This document shows, one piece after another, positions 47,976-56,545 of a stretch of 64,000 nucleotides of DNA (positions within the stretch are counted from its first letter, which is position 1; each line of letters starts with the position of its first letter). A model generated the notes under the pieces. The model ran no database searches and had not been told where the DNA came from. It saw nothing but the letters and a program-made list of their open reading frames with translations. This stretch comes from an uncultured Paraglaciecola sp. (GTDB taxonomy: Bacteria > Pseudomonadota > Gammaproteobacteria > Enterobacterales > Alteromonadaceae), in the NCBI RefSeq assembly GCF_937123705.1, contig NZ_CAKZKO010000037.1, positions 62,001 to 126,000 on the forward strand, in the 5' to 3' direction. The translations under genes and the position numbers were made by a program.

Positions 47976-48329
47976 TTACTTTGCAGCTAATTTTGCCACT
48001 GCATCGGTAAGTGCATCAATTTTTGCAGATAACTCTTCTACTTTCTGATCGGCGCTAACTTTGTCTAAACCCAGTTTCTGACGTACTTCTGCTACGCGGG
48101 TTTCCACTTTGTCTTTTACTTGGAATTTGTCTTTGGCTTCAGATTCAATTTTAGAACCTTTAACCACTAATTCTTCAAACAACTTAGTTGCTTCGGCACT
48201 CATTTTTTCGTAACGGCCTTGAGCTTCGTCAAAACTTTTACCGTAAGCACCTAAACCAGCAAGCCAGATGTTGCGTGCAAATTCTTCTGCTTCAGTTACT
48301 TTGCCTTTGATTGAATCTAATTTAGTCAT
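47976..48329 (-). CDS. Small phasin (PhaI-like)
   Basis: A 117-residue amphipathic helical protein with a phasin pattern (AEEFARNIWLAGLGAYGKSFDEAQGRYEKMS), a charged middle and a heptad-like C-terminus (VEELSAKIDALTDAVAKLAAK). It resembles the N-terminal half of its downstream neighbour but has no basic tail, like PhaI beside PhaF. It likely coats the surface of storage granules. The ATG at 48329 follows GAGGAAAC. No phaC synthase is in the window. Confidence 0.83.
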   Translation of the reverse strand: MTKLDSIKGKVTEAEEFARNIWLAGLGAYGKSFDEAQGRYEKMSAEATKLFEELVVKGSKIESEAKDKFQVKDKVETRVAEVRQKLGLDKVSADQKVEELSAKIDALTDAVAKLAAK

Positions 48330-48564
48330 GGGTGTTTCCTCAATTAATTTAGTGGTACTACTTGAATTGAGGCTAGATTAAAGAAATGAATTAGAATCCG
48401 CATACTAATTGAGCGTTTTTTTTTGAGGTTTGTTTTGTTGAAATTTTAAACAATTGATAAATAAGAGGTTTTAACTTTAGGCTGTCGAAATAAAAAATAA
48501 ACTGACTAACGACTGCGTTAGCCAAATTTGAATTCTACAATGGAAAAATAGAAGATGTTGTCGA

Positions 48565-49275
48565 CTAATCCACTAAACCTTTTGGCATATCTGCCCTTAA
48601 TTCTTGCCAAATCTTACCGCTTTCTATGCCATAGTTTCTGATCACTACTGGAACCCGTTCAAAGTCACCTTCTTCTGCAAGTGCTAATAGCTGCTTGTAA
48701 TAGTCACGGGTTAAGTCTCTAGATTTTTGATTCGAGAAATAATAACCACCTATACGTGAATATAACCCTCTAAAACCATTCATCATTAACACATAAACTG
48801 GATTACCAGACGAGGTAGCTAAATCATGGTTAAGTTGATAATCTCGTTGTGCAAAGGTCTTACCCTCATCCGGCACGTCGGCATATTGTTTTAATATGTC
48901 TATGGCTTTTTGTTGTTGATTACGAATTGCGCCGCGGATAAACACCGCACTTAAATTCGTTCTGGCTGCCAACAAGTGATCGACAAGCTCAGGAATACCG
49001 TCTTCATCGAGCCGAGCTAAGGTTTCTAAAATATTAAGTCCAGACGTTTCCCAGAAATTGTTCACTTTAGTGGGCTTTCCATGCTTTATAGTCAACCAAC
49101 CATCCCGAGCCAAACGCTGCAATACTTCTCGTAACGTTGTACGGGTGACACCTATCAGTTCGGATAATTCACGTTCGGCTGGAAGAATAGTGCCGGGGGG
49201 GAAACGGCCACTCCAGATTGATTCAACTATATATTCTTCAGCGAATCCTGCCGGGCTTTGTGCCTTGTATATCAT
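48565..49275 (-). CDS. fadR: Fatty acid metabolism regulator FadR
   Basis: A GntR-type regulator that represses fatty acid degradation and activates synthesis genes, released by long-chain acyl-CoA. It has 236 residues from ATG 49275. The start [20 protein letters not shown] and the winged helix ([21 protein letters not shown]) are almost identical to E. coli FadR. The C-terminal acyl-CoA domain is more divergent. The frame extends 36 codons upstream but E. coli FadR starts here. It is divergent from nhaB, as in E. coli. Confidence 0.95.
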   Translation of the reverse strand: MIYKAQSPAGFAEEYIVESIWSGRFPPGTILPAERELSELIGVTRTTLREVLQRLARDGWLTIKHGKPTKVNNFWETSGLNILETLARLDEDGIPELVDHLLAARTNLSAVFIRGAIRNQQQKAIDILKQYADVPDEGKTFAQRDYQLNHDLATSSGNPVYVLMMNGFRGLYSRIGGYYFSNQKSRDLTRDYYKQLLALAEEGDFERVPVVIRNYGIESGKIWQELRADMPKGLVD

Positions 49276-49489
49276 CAACCACTCACTTCGTTTGTTATTA
49301 TTTTTGTCATTATTGTCGACTGATTGTACCAGATGATTTTTGTGGGTAACAAGTAAACTTTGAGTTGCTAACAAAGTATTCACAAAAAGTAGACAAAATT
49401 TACCTAAATGTTTGCTAACTATGGGATTTTACGATTATTTTTGGGTACACTTAGGCAATAATCATAATATTCAGCAAGGAATTTTTCTT

Positions 49490-51073
49490 ATGCAGATGTC
49501 AATACCTCAAGCGGTAGCAGCCAACTTTTTGGGTAAAGCGCCAACTTGGTACAAGCAGGCGATAATCGCCTTTCTTATCCTCAACCCCATTTTATTTATT
49601 TTAAATCCTTATATGGCTGGTTGGGCACTAGTACTAGAATTTATCTTTACGTTAGCTATGGCATTAAAATGTTATCCACTGCAACCTGGTGGATTATTGT
49701 TGATGCAAGCAATGTTTATTGGCATGACCACCCCAGAACATATGAAACATGAAATGGTGGTGAATATTGAGGTTATTTTATTGCTAGTCTTTATGGTGGC
49801 TGGCATTTACTTTATGAAAGGGTTATTGCTTTATCTTTTCACTAAATTATTGATAAAACTAGAAAACAAGATTGCCTTATCTATTGCTTTCGCCGCGTCG
49901 TCGGCGGTTTTATCCGCCTTTTTAGATGCGCTAACGGTAGTGGCCGTTATTATTACCGTAGGCTTAGGGTTTTATTCTATCTACCACAAAGTAGCATCAG
50001 GAAAAGACTTTCATTCTGAGCATGATCACTCCCATGATGACGAAGTCTCTAACCCCAACCGAAATGATTTAGAAGACTTCAGGGCTTTTTTACGTAACCT
50101 AATGATGCACGCAGGCGTAGGTACTGCCCTTGGTGGTGTTATGACTATGGTAGGTGAGCCACAAAATCTGATTATCGCCGATAAAGCCGGTTGGGACTTT
50201 GTGGAGTTCTTTATTCGTATGTCGCCTATCACAATCCCAGTATTCTTTGCGGGTTTAGCCACCACCTTTGTTGTAGAAAAATTTAAGCTGTTTAGTTACG
50301 GTGCGCAATTACCCCCAGTCGTTCGCCAAATATTGACCGACTACGACAAAGATGTTGAGTCCAACTTAACGACTCAAGACAAAGCCAGATTAGCGGTACA
50401 GGGCTTAATAGCTGTGTGGTTAGTAATAGGCTTGGCTGGACATTTAGCTGCGGTAGGACTAATAGGCCTGTCTATTATTGTTTTGTCGACTTCAATGAGC
50501 GGCGTTATTGACGAACACTCTATTGGTAAAGCATTCGAAGAGGCACTTCCTTTTACCGCTTTGTTATGTGTATTTTTTGGCGTAGTGGCGGTGATTATCG
50601 ACCAAGGGTTATTTAGCCCTGTCATTAATTGGGTATTAACCTTTGAAGGTAAAACACAACTGGTGATGTTCTATTTGGCCAACGGTTTATTATCTATGGT
50701 CAGTGATAATGTGTTTGTTGGCTCGGTGTATATTACAGAAGTAACAGCTGCACTAAATAGCGGTGCAATCACTCGTGATCAATTTGATATGTTAGCAGTG
50801 GCTATTAATACCGGCACTAATTTACCTAGTGTGGCTACGCCTAATGGTCAAGCAGCCTTCTTATTCTTACTAACGTCGGCTATTGCGCCGCTGCTTAGAT
50901 TGTCATACGGCACTATGGTGTATATGGCGTTGCCTTACACTGTGGTATTAACACTGGTAGGTTTGGCCGCCACTTACTTTGGCTTATATGATTTAACAGA
51001 CTGGTTGTACCAAATGCACCTGATTGAGCACCATACAGGTGTAATACCTAATGGTGCAGCAGCACCCCACTAA
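49490..51073 (+). CDS. nhaB: Na+/H+ antiporter NhaB
   Basis: Exchanges internal Na+ for external H+ to hold sodium down at alkaline pH. From ATG 49490 the protein has 527 residues (E. coli 513) with about twelve spans. The start [20 protein letters not shown] lines up with E. coli NhaB; the open frame extends 26 codons upstream without support. A histidine-rich cytoplasmic loop ([11 protein letters not shown] near 190-200) is an interesting variation. Conserved parts include [16 protein letters not shown] and [21 protein letters not shown]. It is followed by dsbB, the E. coli order. Confidence 0.96.
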   Translation: MQMSIPQAVAANFLGKAPTWYKQAIIAFLILNPILFILNPYMAGWALVLEFIFTLAMALKCYPLQPGGLLLMQAMFIGMTTPEHMKHEMVVNIEVILLLVFMVAGIYFMKGLLLYLFTKLLIKLENKIALSIAFAASSAVLSAFLDALTVVAVIITVGLGFYSIYHKVASGKDFHSEHDHSHDDEVSNPNRNDLEDFRAFLRNLMMHAGVGTALGGVMTMVGEPQNLIIADKAGWDFVEFFIRMSPITIPVFFAGLATTFVVEKFKLFSYGAQLPPVVRQILTDYDKDVESNLTTQDKARLAVQGLIAVWLVIGLAGHLAAVGLIGLSIIVLSTSMSGVIDEHSIGKAFEEALPFTALLCVFFGVVAVIIDQGLFSPVINWVLTFEGKTQLVMFYLANGLLSMVSDNVFVGSVYITEVTAALNSGAITRDQFDMLAVAINTGTNLPSVATPNGQAAFLFLLTSAIAPLLRLSYGTMVYMALPYTVVLTLVGLAATYFGLYDLTDWLYQMHLIEHHTGVIPNGAAAPH

Positions 51074-51087
51074 GAGGATTTAAGTCT

Positions 51088-51606
51088 TTGTTAAGTTATT
51101 TATCATCTATGCCTACAAGTAAACGTGCTTGGGGGCTGTTGTTTGGCTCTGCCTTATGTTTAGAAATTGCAGCTTTGTACTTTCAACATGTAGCAGATCT
51201 ACGCCCTTGCATTATGTGCATTTACCAGCGTACCGCCGTATTTGGTATTATGTTTGCGGCACTGCCTGCGATGATAATCAACAACCTTATCACGCGGCTC
51301 ATTGGCTATGTTGGGTGGGCGATTTCGGCGATTTGGGGGTTTATTATTGCTTACGAGCATGTGGACATTCAAACTGCCGTGAATCCGTTTTTTGCCACTT
51401 GTGAATTTGTGCCTAACTTCCCATCTTGGGCACCTTTACATCAATGGCTGCCGAATATTTTTGGGGCAACAGGCGATTGCGGAAATATCGATTGGTCTTT
51501 TATGGACATGAGCATGCCCCAATGGATGATGGTTATCTTTGCTATTTATACTGTTATTTTAGCGTTTATCCTCACCAGTAGGCTATGGGTTAATCGCAGT
51601 CTTTAG
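51088..51606 (+). CDS. dsbB: Disulfide bond formation protein DsbB
   Basis: Re-oxidises DsbA using quinone. A four-span protein of 172 residues. The first cysteine pair is PCIMC and the second pair is the cysteines in TCEFVPNF and GDCGNID, as in the family. The start is TTG at 51088, supported by GAGGA upstream and alignment with the E. coli start; an ATG seven codons later is the alternative. It is 14 bases after nhaB, so the two are cotranscribed. Confidence 0.93.
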   Translation: MLSYLSSMPTSKRAWGLLFGSALCLEIAALYFQHVADLRPCIMCIYQRTAVFGIMFAALPAMIINNLITRLIGYVGWAISAIWGFIIAYEHVDIQTAVNPFFATCEFVPNFPSWAPLHQWLPNIFGATGDCGNIDWSFMDMSMPQWMMVIFAIYTVILAFILTSRLWVNRSL

Positions 51607-51610
51607 TTGA

Positions 51611-51637
51611 ATTCAAGCCACCCTATGGGTGCTTGAA
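51611..51637. terminator. Hairpin at the dsbB/fdhD junction
   Basis: ATTCAAGCCACCC and GGGTGCTTGAAT pair with one bulged base and a three-base loop. It lies just after dsbB and overlaps the last codons of the convergent fdhD gene, so it may end both transcripts. Confidence 0.5.
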
Positions 51638-52497
51638 TACACATTAAACTCAGTTATATCATCTGAAGATTTAACAAAACCAATTAGACATATGTCGCAA
51701 TCTTTAGCTAACTCTATGGCTAAGCTAGAAGGAGCGCCCAAAGCAATAATAAACCCTAGGTTCGCCATTGCAGCCTTTTGTACTAGCTCAAAACTGGCTC
51801 TTGAACTTAACACCACACCTAAAACTAAATTATCCGGACAATTTTCAACCGCTAACAAGTGTTCATTAGCCCCTATTAGTTTATCTAAGGCGTTATGCCT
51901 ACCGATATCTTCACGCACATCTAATAATTGCCAAGACTGATCAAATAATCCCGCCCCATGAGTGCCGCCTGTTTGATTGAATATGATTTGTTTATATCGC
52001 AATTGCTGAGTTAATGAATGGATGGCGGTAATGGGCAGCAAAGATGTTTGAGAGTAGGTGATAACAGGTTGCGATCTTTTATCTAAAATATTTTCGATAC
52101 TTTGCTGGCCACAAACGCCGCACGCTGAATTCATGACTTCAACTCTTTGGTATGCCGTCAAATCAACATTTGCATCTACAGCCAAATGAACTTGCACTCT
52201 ATTAGTTGGCTGCTCCTTTAATCGTCCAGTGCCTGTATGCTTGATAGAAAGAATGTTTGAGCCGTTTTGAATGGCTCCACTTGATAACAACCAGCCTCTT
52301 ACTAAGTTCAGATCATCACCAGGTGTGCGCATAGTAGTAAATAATAATGTCAAAGATGCACTAGGATAAGCAGAAAGCCATATTTCCAAAGGCTCTTCGG
52401 TTACAACGCAATCGTCACGCTCAAACGGGTTAGACTGGGCGTCACTGTTAGTAGACTGGATAACCTTAGTTATCGAAAATTGTTTGGTGGCAGGCAA
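51613..52497 (-). CDS. fdhD: Formate dehydrogenase accessory sulfurtransferase FdhD
   Basis: Transfers sulfur from IscS to the molybdenum cofactor of formate dehydrogenase. The 294 residues have the family segment TEEPLEIWL, the sulfur-carrying cysteines in CGVCGQQSIE, and GTHGAGLFDQSWQLLDVREDIGRHNALDKLIGA (residues about 178-210). The start is TTG at 52497; no ATG lies near. No formate dehydrogenase gene is in the window, so its client must be elsewhere. Confidence 0.92.
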   Translation of the reverse strand: MPATKQFSITKVIQSTNSDAQSNPFERDDCVVTEEPLEIWLSAYPSASLTLLFTTMRTPGDDLNLVRGWLLSSGAIQNGSNILSIKHTGTGRLKEQPTNRVQVHLAVDANVDLTAYQRVEVMNSACGVCGQQSIENILDKRSQPVITYSQTSLLPITAIHSLTQQLRYKQIIFNQTGGTHGAGLFDQSWQLLDVREDIGRHNALDKLIGANEHLLAVENCPDNLVLGVVLSSRASFELVQKAAMANLGFIIALGAPSSLAIELAKDCDICLIGFVKSSDDITEFNVYSSTHRVA

Positions 52498-52577
52498 ATT
52501 AAGGCTTTAACAGAAATACAATGGGCACTAAGCTACCTCAGCAATGCTCAGGGGTAAAGCAGCGTTCACCAAAACAA

Positions 52578-53207
52578 TCACTTACTTCGCTGTATTTTGT
52601 CCATTAAAAATTGAGAATGACCTTGGGAATAGAACGCTGAACCTTTGTCAGATAAAAGAAACTGATTCTGTTGTGTCACCACTAAGCGGGCATCTTTTAG
52701 AAAATCGACTAGCTGCTCTTCGGGCATATCTTCTGACTTGTAAACAGCGGCTTGCTGTTTAGCCTGTCCCCATTCAACGAATTGCGACAACTTAGCGGTT
52801 TGCTGTACCAAAGTATTTAAGCGGGTATCTTTGTCGAAGTATTGTTGCAGAGCCTGAGTCGATTTTGTATCCCCAGCTACCAGCAACTTATCATCTTCAA
52901 TTGATATCGCTACCTCAGAGGAAAGATCAAAGTTTTTCGCCAGCTCTGCAATTTCTCTGTTTAGCTTTTGACGATTAAACTGAAAATAATTGTCAACCGT
53001 GTTCAGGTCGATATCAATTTCACCTTTTTCCAAAAGTGCTAACGTTTCGTCAAATTTTCCTGTGTGTAAGCCACTCTCCAACACATCAATGCTACCGCTA
53101 ATATCTCTATCAACATTCTGAGCTAGTCCTTGCAATACTTCATCTGACTGACTGTTTGAGCCGATATAGTTAAATAGTGATAATGCTTTGTTGTTGATTT
53201 CTATCAT
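52578..53207 (-). CDS. Hypothetical protein
   Basis: I do not recognise this 209-residue protein. From ATG 53207 (or GTG at 53222) it is acidic and helix-rich, without signal peptide, span or cysteine. A segment QSDEVLQGLAQNVDRDISGSIDVLE near the start and a Gln-rich C-terminal half (QALQQYFDKDTRLNTLVQQTAKLSQF) are the main features, a loose resemblance to flagellar or secretion-associated proteins at best. Both ribosome sites are weak. It is convergent with nothing and lies 80 bases from fdhD. Confidence 0.55.
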   Translation of the reverse strand: MIEINNKALSLFNYIGSNSQSDEVLQGLAQNVDRDISGSIDVLESGLHTGKFDETLALLEKGEIDIDLNTVDNYFQFNRQKLNREIAELAKNFDLSSEVAISIEDDKLLVAGDTKSTQALQQYFDKDTRLNTLVQQTAKLSQFVEWGQAKQQAAVYKSEDMPEEQLVDFLKDARLVVTQQNQFLLSDKGSAFYSQGHSQFLMDKIQRSK

Positions 53208-53449
53208 AGAGTTTGAAGACACTTTTGATGAATTTGCATTGGCTACAGCAATTTACAAGCCAGCTTTCATAAAAACAAAATATCATAAAATTCAACAAGA
53301 TATAAAATATAAACCTGCGTTTTGCTGTTATCTGAGGTTTTTAATGGCAGAAGCGGCAACCCTTTGCCAACTGTTTGCTTTGTAGCCGAGCATTCAGTAA
53401 CCTGAGCGATACATTCGGCCAACCATTCAAACCATCAATGGAAAAACAT

Positions 53450-53929
53450 ATGAAATTCTTGCTTACCCCTTTACTCGGCTTTACCCTTAGTTTCAGTGTG
53501 TTTGCCGATACCATAAGATTATCGACACCTGTGGCGCAAGACGCTCAAAGCGAAACCTTTGGCGTTAAACTTAATAGCTCCTTGCCTAAATTGAGTATGG
53601 CTAACCTTGCAACTGAATCGGCTACTCACTTAGCCAAACCATTTCAAGTTGAAGCCAGAATAGCCAAAGTGTGCCAAAAGAAAGGTTGTTTTTTTATTGC
53701 CCAACAAGATGAACATATTTTACGGGTATCGTTTCGGGATTATGGCTTTTTTATTCCCACCGACAGTAGCGGCAAAACCGTTACTCTTGCTGGCGAGCTA
53801 ATCAAAAAAAATCTTAGCCTAGAACAAGCAACCCATTTTAAAGCCGACTTAAAAAGCGAAACAAATCTGCTTAAAGCAGGTGTAGTGTATGAGATTGTGG
53901 CGGATAGTGTGAAAATTCCTCGCAGCTAG
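53450..53929 (+). CDS. DUF4920 family exported protein
   Basis: A 159-residue protein from ATG 53450, with a signal peptide (LLTPLLGFTLSFSVFA). The core PFQVEARIAKVCQKKGCFFIA and the pair of cysteines fit the DUF4920 family, which has a conserved VCxxxGCWF-like motif and may bind metal or act in the periplasm. The frame opens earlier, with another ATG at 53438. Gly and Phe replace the more usual Trp at the motif. It is followed by a probable terminator. Confidence 0.8.
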   Translation: MKFLLTPLLGFTLSFSVFADTIRLSTPVAQDAQSETFGVKLNSSLPKLSMANLATESATHLAKPFQVEARIAKVCQKKGCFFIAQQDEHILRVSFRDYGFFIPTDSSGKTVTLAGELIKKNLSLEQATHFKADLKSETNLLKAGVVYEIVADSVKIPRS

Positions 53930-53974
53930 TTAAGGCAAAATTCTACTTTTCATCCGATATAGAACACAAACAAA

Positions 53975-54014
53975 TGGGCGTTATCCACGAAGAAAACGCC
54001 CACTGAGTGTTTTT
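53975..54014 (+). terminator. Probable terminator after the DUF4920 gene
   Basis: TGGGCGTT and AACGCCCA form the stem, followed by CTGAGTG and a TTTTT run. It lies between convergent genes (the DUF2855 gene starts its stop at 54020). Confidence 0.55.
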
Positions 54015-54019
54015 CAAAT

Positions 54020-55132
54020 TTAAAATTTCAGCACATTAATTTCAGCGTTATTTAACTTATTCTCTAGGCCGGTATGAAATAGCGCTTCAATGGCTTTAAC
54101 CCCTGAGTATTCTGCCACTGCCACTTTATCATTCATATGTAGGGCAAAACTTTGCCAAGCACTGGCGTAACGCTCTGCAAAGCCAGCATGGCCCCATTCC
54201 CCGGTACGCTTTTTGATTTGACTTGGGGCAAAGAAAAACTCACTGTCTAAGTGGCCATCAGGTTTATCTTGCTGCGCATCGACATCGGTTGATCCGATCA
54301 GCACTAATTTGTCGAGCTTGTCGGCAAATTGTGTCTGTAAATTTAGTAACAGCCCTTTGTTGCCAGCGAAGTCTAATACCCAGCTAACTTGCTCTTTCCC
54401 TAACTGGGCAATGTCGTCATAACTCAGCACTTTATCGTAACAACCTAAGTCCTGGGTAAAGGCCTTATTGTTGGCAGATGTTAAGCCTATCACTTGATAA
54501 TCTAGGCCACGATCCTTTTTGTGTTTCATCAACAAATGCGCCGCTCCATAAGCGGTTTTACTCGAGGCACTGGTGATTAACACTTGGGTAACGGGTGGTT
54601 TTGCCGCCATCAAGCCTTCACCGACTAAATCATCTAGCACAAAAGAAGTCATAAACAATGGACGGTAATTTAGCTGCCACACTTCCCTATCAAATTGATA
54701 ACCAGGATCGCTGGCGCAACGTACATAATTGTCGTAAACAGGTGAAATACTATTACGTTTTTCACTGATATCAAAAAAGTGTGTTGGCGAGGTTTTGCCC
54801 GCAGTGATCACTAAGTGTGATGCCATAGGTAAATATCCGTAGACTTTTTCGCCCACTTTTACCTCGGGATGTTTTGACTCGCGCACCGTAGCAAAGCCCC
54901 ACATAGGGACTATCCCCCAAGTGTCATCCGCCGGGAAAAATCCCCAATAGCCCATTTTGTCACCAAATACAGCATAGGTGATATTGTTGGCTGAAAAACC
55001 AAAGGCGTCACTTTCAAGCAACACTTCGTCGCTCTTGAGTTGAGCGCTTGTGAATTCTTTTTCAATAACCTTAGTGTTCTCTAGCTTGGCCTTTTCTATC
55101 CAAACTTCAGTAATATTGTATTTATTGCTCAT
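54020..55132 (-). CDS. DUF2855 family protein (medium-chain reductase-like)
   Basis: A 370-residue cytoplasmic protein. The N-terminal part (about 15-110) resembles a degenerate medium-chain dehydrogenase start, with SDAFGFSANNITYAVFGDKMGYWGFF, a DUF2855 signature. A Rossmann-like segment is present near 175-250 (VLITSASSKTAYGAAHLLM, then DLGCYDKVLSYDDI). The zinc-binding residues of alcohol dehydrogenases are not evident. Substrate is unknown. The gene stands alone, divergent from the saccharopine-like gene. Confidence 0.85.
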   Translation of the reverse strand: MSNKYNITEVWIEKAKLENTKVIEKEFTSAQLKSDEVLLESDAFGFSANNITYAVFGDKMGYWGFFPADDTWGIVPMWGFATVRESKHPEVKVGEKVYGYLPMASHLVITAGKTSPTHFFDISEKRNSISPVYDNYVRCASDPGYQFDREVWQLNYRPLFMTSFVLDDLVGEGLMAAKPPVTQVLITSASSKTAYGAAHLLMKHKKDRGLDYQVIGLTSANNKAFTQDLGCYDKVLSYDDIAQLGKEQVSWVLDFAGNKGLLLNLQTQFADKLDKLVLIGSTDVDAQQDKPDGHLDSEFFFAPSQIKKRTGEWGHAGFAERYASAWQSFALHMNDKVAVAEYSGVKAIEALFHTGLENKLNNAEINVLKF

Positions 55133-55270
55133 TATATTTCGCCCTAAGTGAATGTATTCTGGTAGATTATATCGACAGACTCAGTATAAGATTTTAAACC
55201 CACGTTATAGCATCACAAATTTGAATGCTATGAAATAAATCAAGATGATTAGCTAGAAGGCCACAGAACC

Positions 55271-56509
55271 ATGCCACAGAACACCGCAAAATTCGACATC
55301 GTAATCTTTGGTGCCAGCAGCTTTGTTGGGCAAATATTAACCCGTTATATGGTTGCGCAATTTCCCCTCGAAGGTGAACTTAAATGGGCCATTGCCGGAC
55401 GCTCCCAAAGCAAGTTAGAAGAACTTAAATCATCTTTAGGCAATGCAGCACAAGATCTTGATATTTTAGTGGCCGATGCAGCAGATGAAGATAGCTTAGA
55501 CGCGATGTGCGCTGCTACCCGCGTGGTAATTTCAACTGTAGGGCCTTATGCCTTATATGGCGAACCTCTAGTTAAAGCTTGTGTCACTTTAGGCACAGAT
55601 TATTGCGACTTAACTGGCGAAGTGCAGTGGATTGCTAAGATGTTAGAAAGTTACGAAGAGCAAGCTAAAAAAAGCGGTGCCCGTATAGTGCATAGCTGTG
55701 GTTTTGATTCTATTCCGTCTGACTTAGGGGTGTACTTTTTACAACAACAAGCCAAACAAAAGTTTGGTGAAACCTGTAGTAGCGTAAAAATGCGAGTTAA
55801 AGCCATGAAAGGGGCGGCATCTGGCGGTACAGTGGCGAGTATGACCAATATATTTAAAGAAGTGGCCAGCGATCCTTCGCTGCGTAAAACACTTGCCAAT
55901 CCCTACGCCATCTGTCCTAAGGAACATGGTAATAAAACCTATCAAGACAGTATGAACCGCCCGCAATATGACGACGACTTTAACAGCTGGGTGGCGCCTT
56001 TTGTGATGGCAGTGATCAACACCCGCATTGTACATCGAAGTAATAGTTTAATTGATGGGGGTTATAGCCAAAATTTTGAGTACAACGAAGCCATGTTAAC
56101 AGGTAAAGGCATAATGGGCGGTGGCATGGCCGCGGGTGTAGGTATAGGCTTAGGTGGCTTTGCCATAGCCGCCGCTATTCCCCCAACCCGCTGGGCCATG
56201 GAGAAGTTTATTTTGCCTAAACCCGGTGAAGGCCCAAGTCCTGAGGCCCAAGAAAAAGGCTTTTATGATTTACGCTTTTATGGAAAAACCGAAACTGGCC
56301 AAGAAATTCGCTGCAAGGTAACGGGCGACCAAGATCCAGGCTATGGCTCGACGGGAAAAATGTTAGCCCAAGCCGCTGCGTGTTTAGTGCAAGACATCAG
56401 TAAAGAACAAGTACAAGGCGGTTTTTGGACGCCAGCCAGTATTTTTGGTAATAAACTAATTGAGCGCCTAGAGAGTCATGCCGGTTTAACATTTGAAACC
56501 TTAGACTGA
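55271..56509 (+). CDS. Saccharopine dehydrogenase-like/trans-acting enoyl reductase family protein
   Basis: A 412-residue NAD(P)-binding protein. The nucleotide-binding turn is IVIFGASSFVGQILTRYM, followed by a Rossmann segment, LTGEVQWIAKMLESYEEQA and HSCGFDSIPSDLGVYFLQQQ, which are hallmarks of the saccharopine dehydrogenase-like oxidoreductase (SCCPDH) group; the mycobacterial relatives reduce enoyl thioesters in lipid assembly. A hydrophobic Gly-rich stretch (GKGIMGGGMAAGVGIGLGGF, 278-297) may contact membrane. The substrate is unknown, and lysine metabolism is unlikely. Confidence 0.87.
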   Translation: MPQNTAKFDIVIFGASSFVGQILTRYMVAQFPLEGELKWAIAGRSQSKLEELKSSLGNAAQDLDILVADAADEDSLDAMCAATRVVISTVGPYALYGEPLVKACVTLGTDYCDLTGEVQWIAKMLESYEEQAKKSGARIVHSCGFDSIPSDLGVYFLQQQAKQKFGETCSSVKMRVKAMKGAASGGTVASMTNIFKEVASDPSLRKTLANPYAICPKEHGNKTYQDSMNRPQYDDDFNSWVAPFVMAVINTRIVHRSNSLIDGGYSQNFEYNEAMLTGKGIMGGGMAAGVGIGLGGFAIAAAIPPTRWAMEKFILPKPGEGPSPEAQEKGFYDLRFYGKTETGQEIRCKVTGDQDPGYGSTGKMLAQAAACLVQDISKEQVQGGFWTPASIFGNKLIERLESHAGLTFETLD

Positions 56510-56545
56510 TCTTCATTATTCACAAAACCTGTTATTGCCTAAGCC

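Noticed and set aside
49276..49411. A FadR operator in the fadR-nhaB gap
   Set aside because: GTACCAGATGAT matches only half of the known FadR consensus; there is not enough symmetry to call it.
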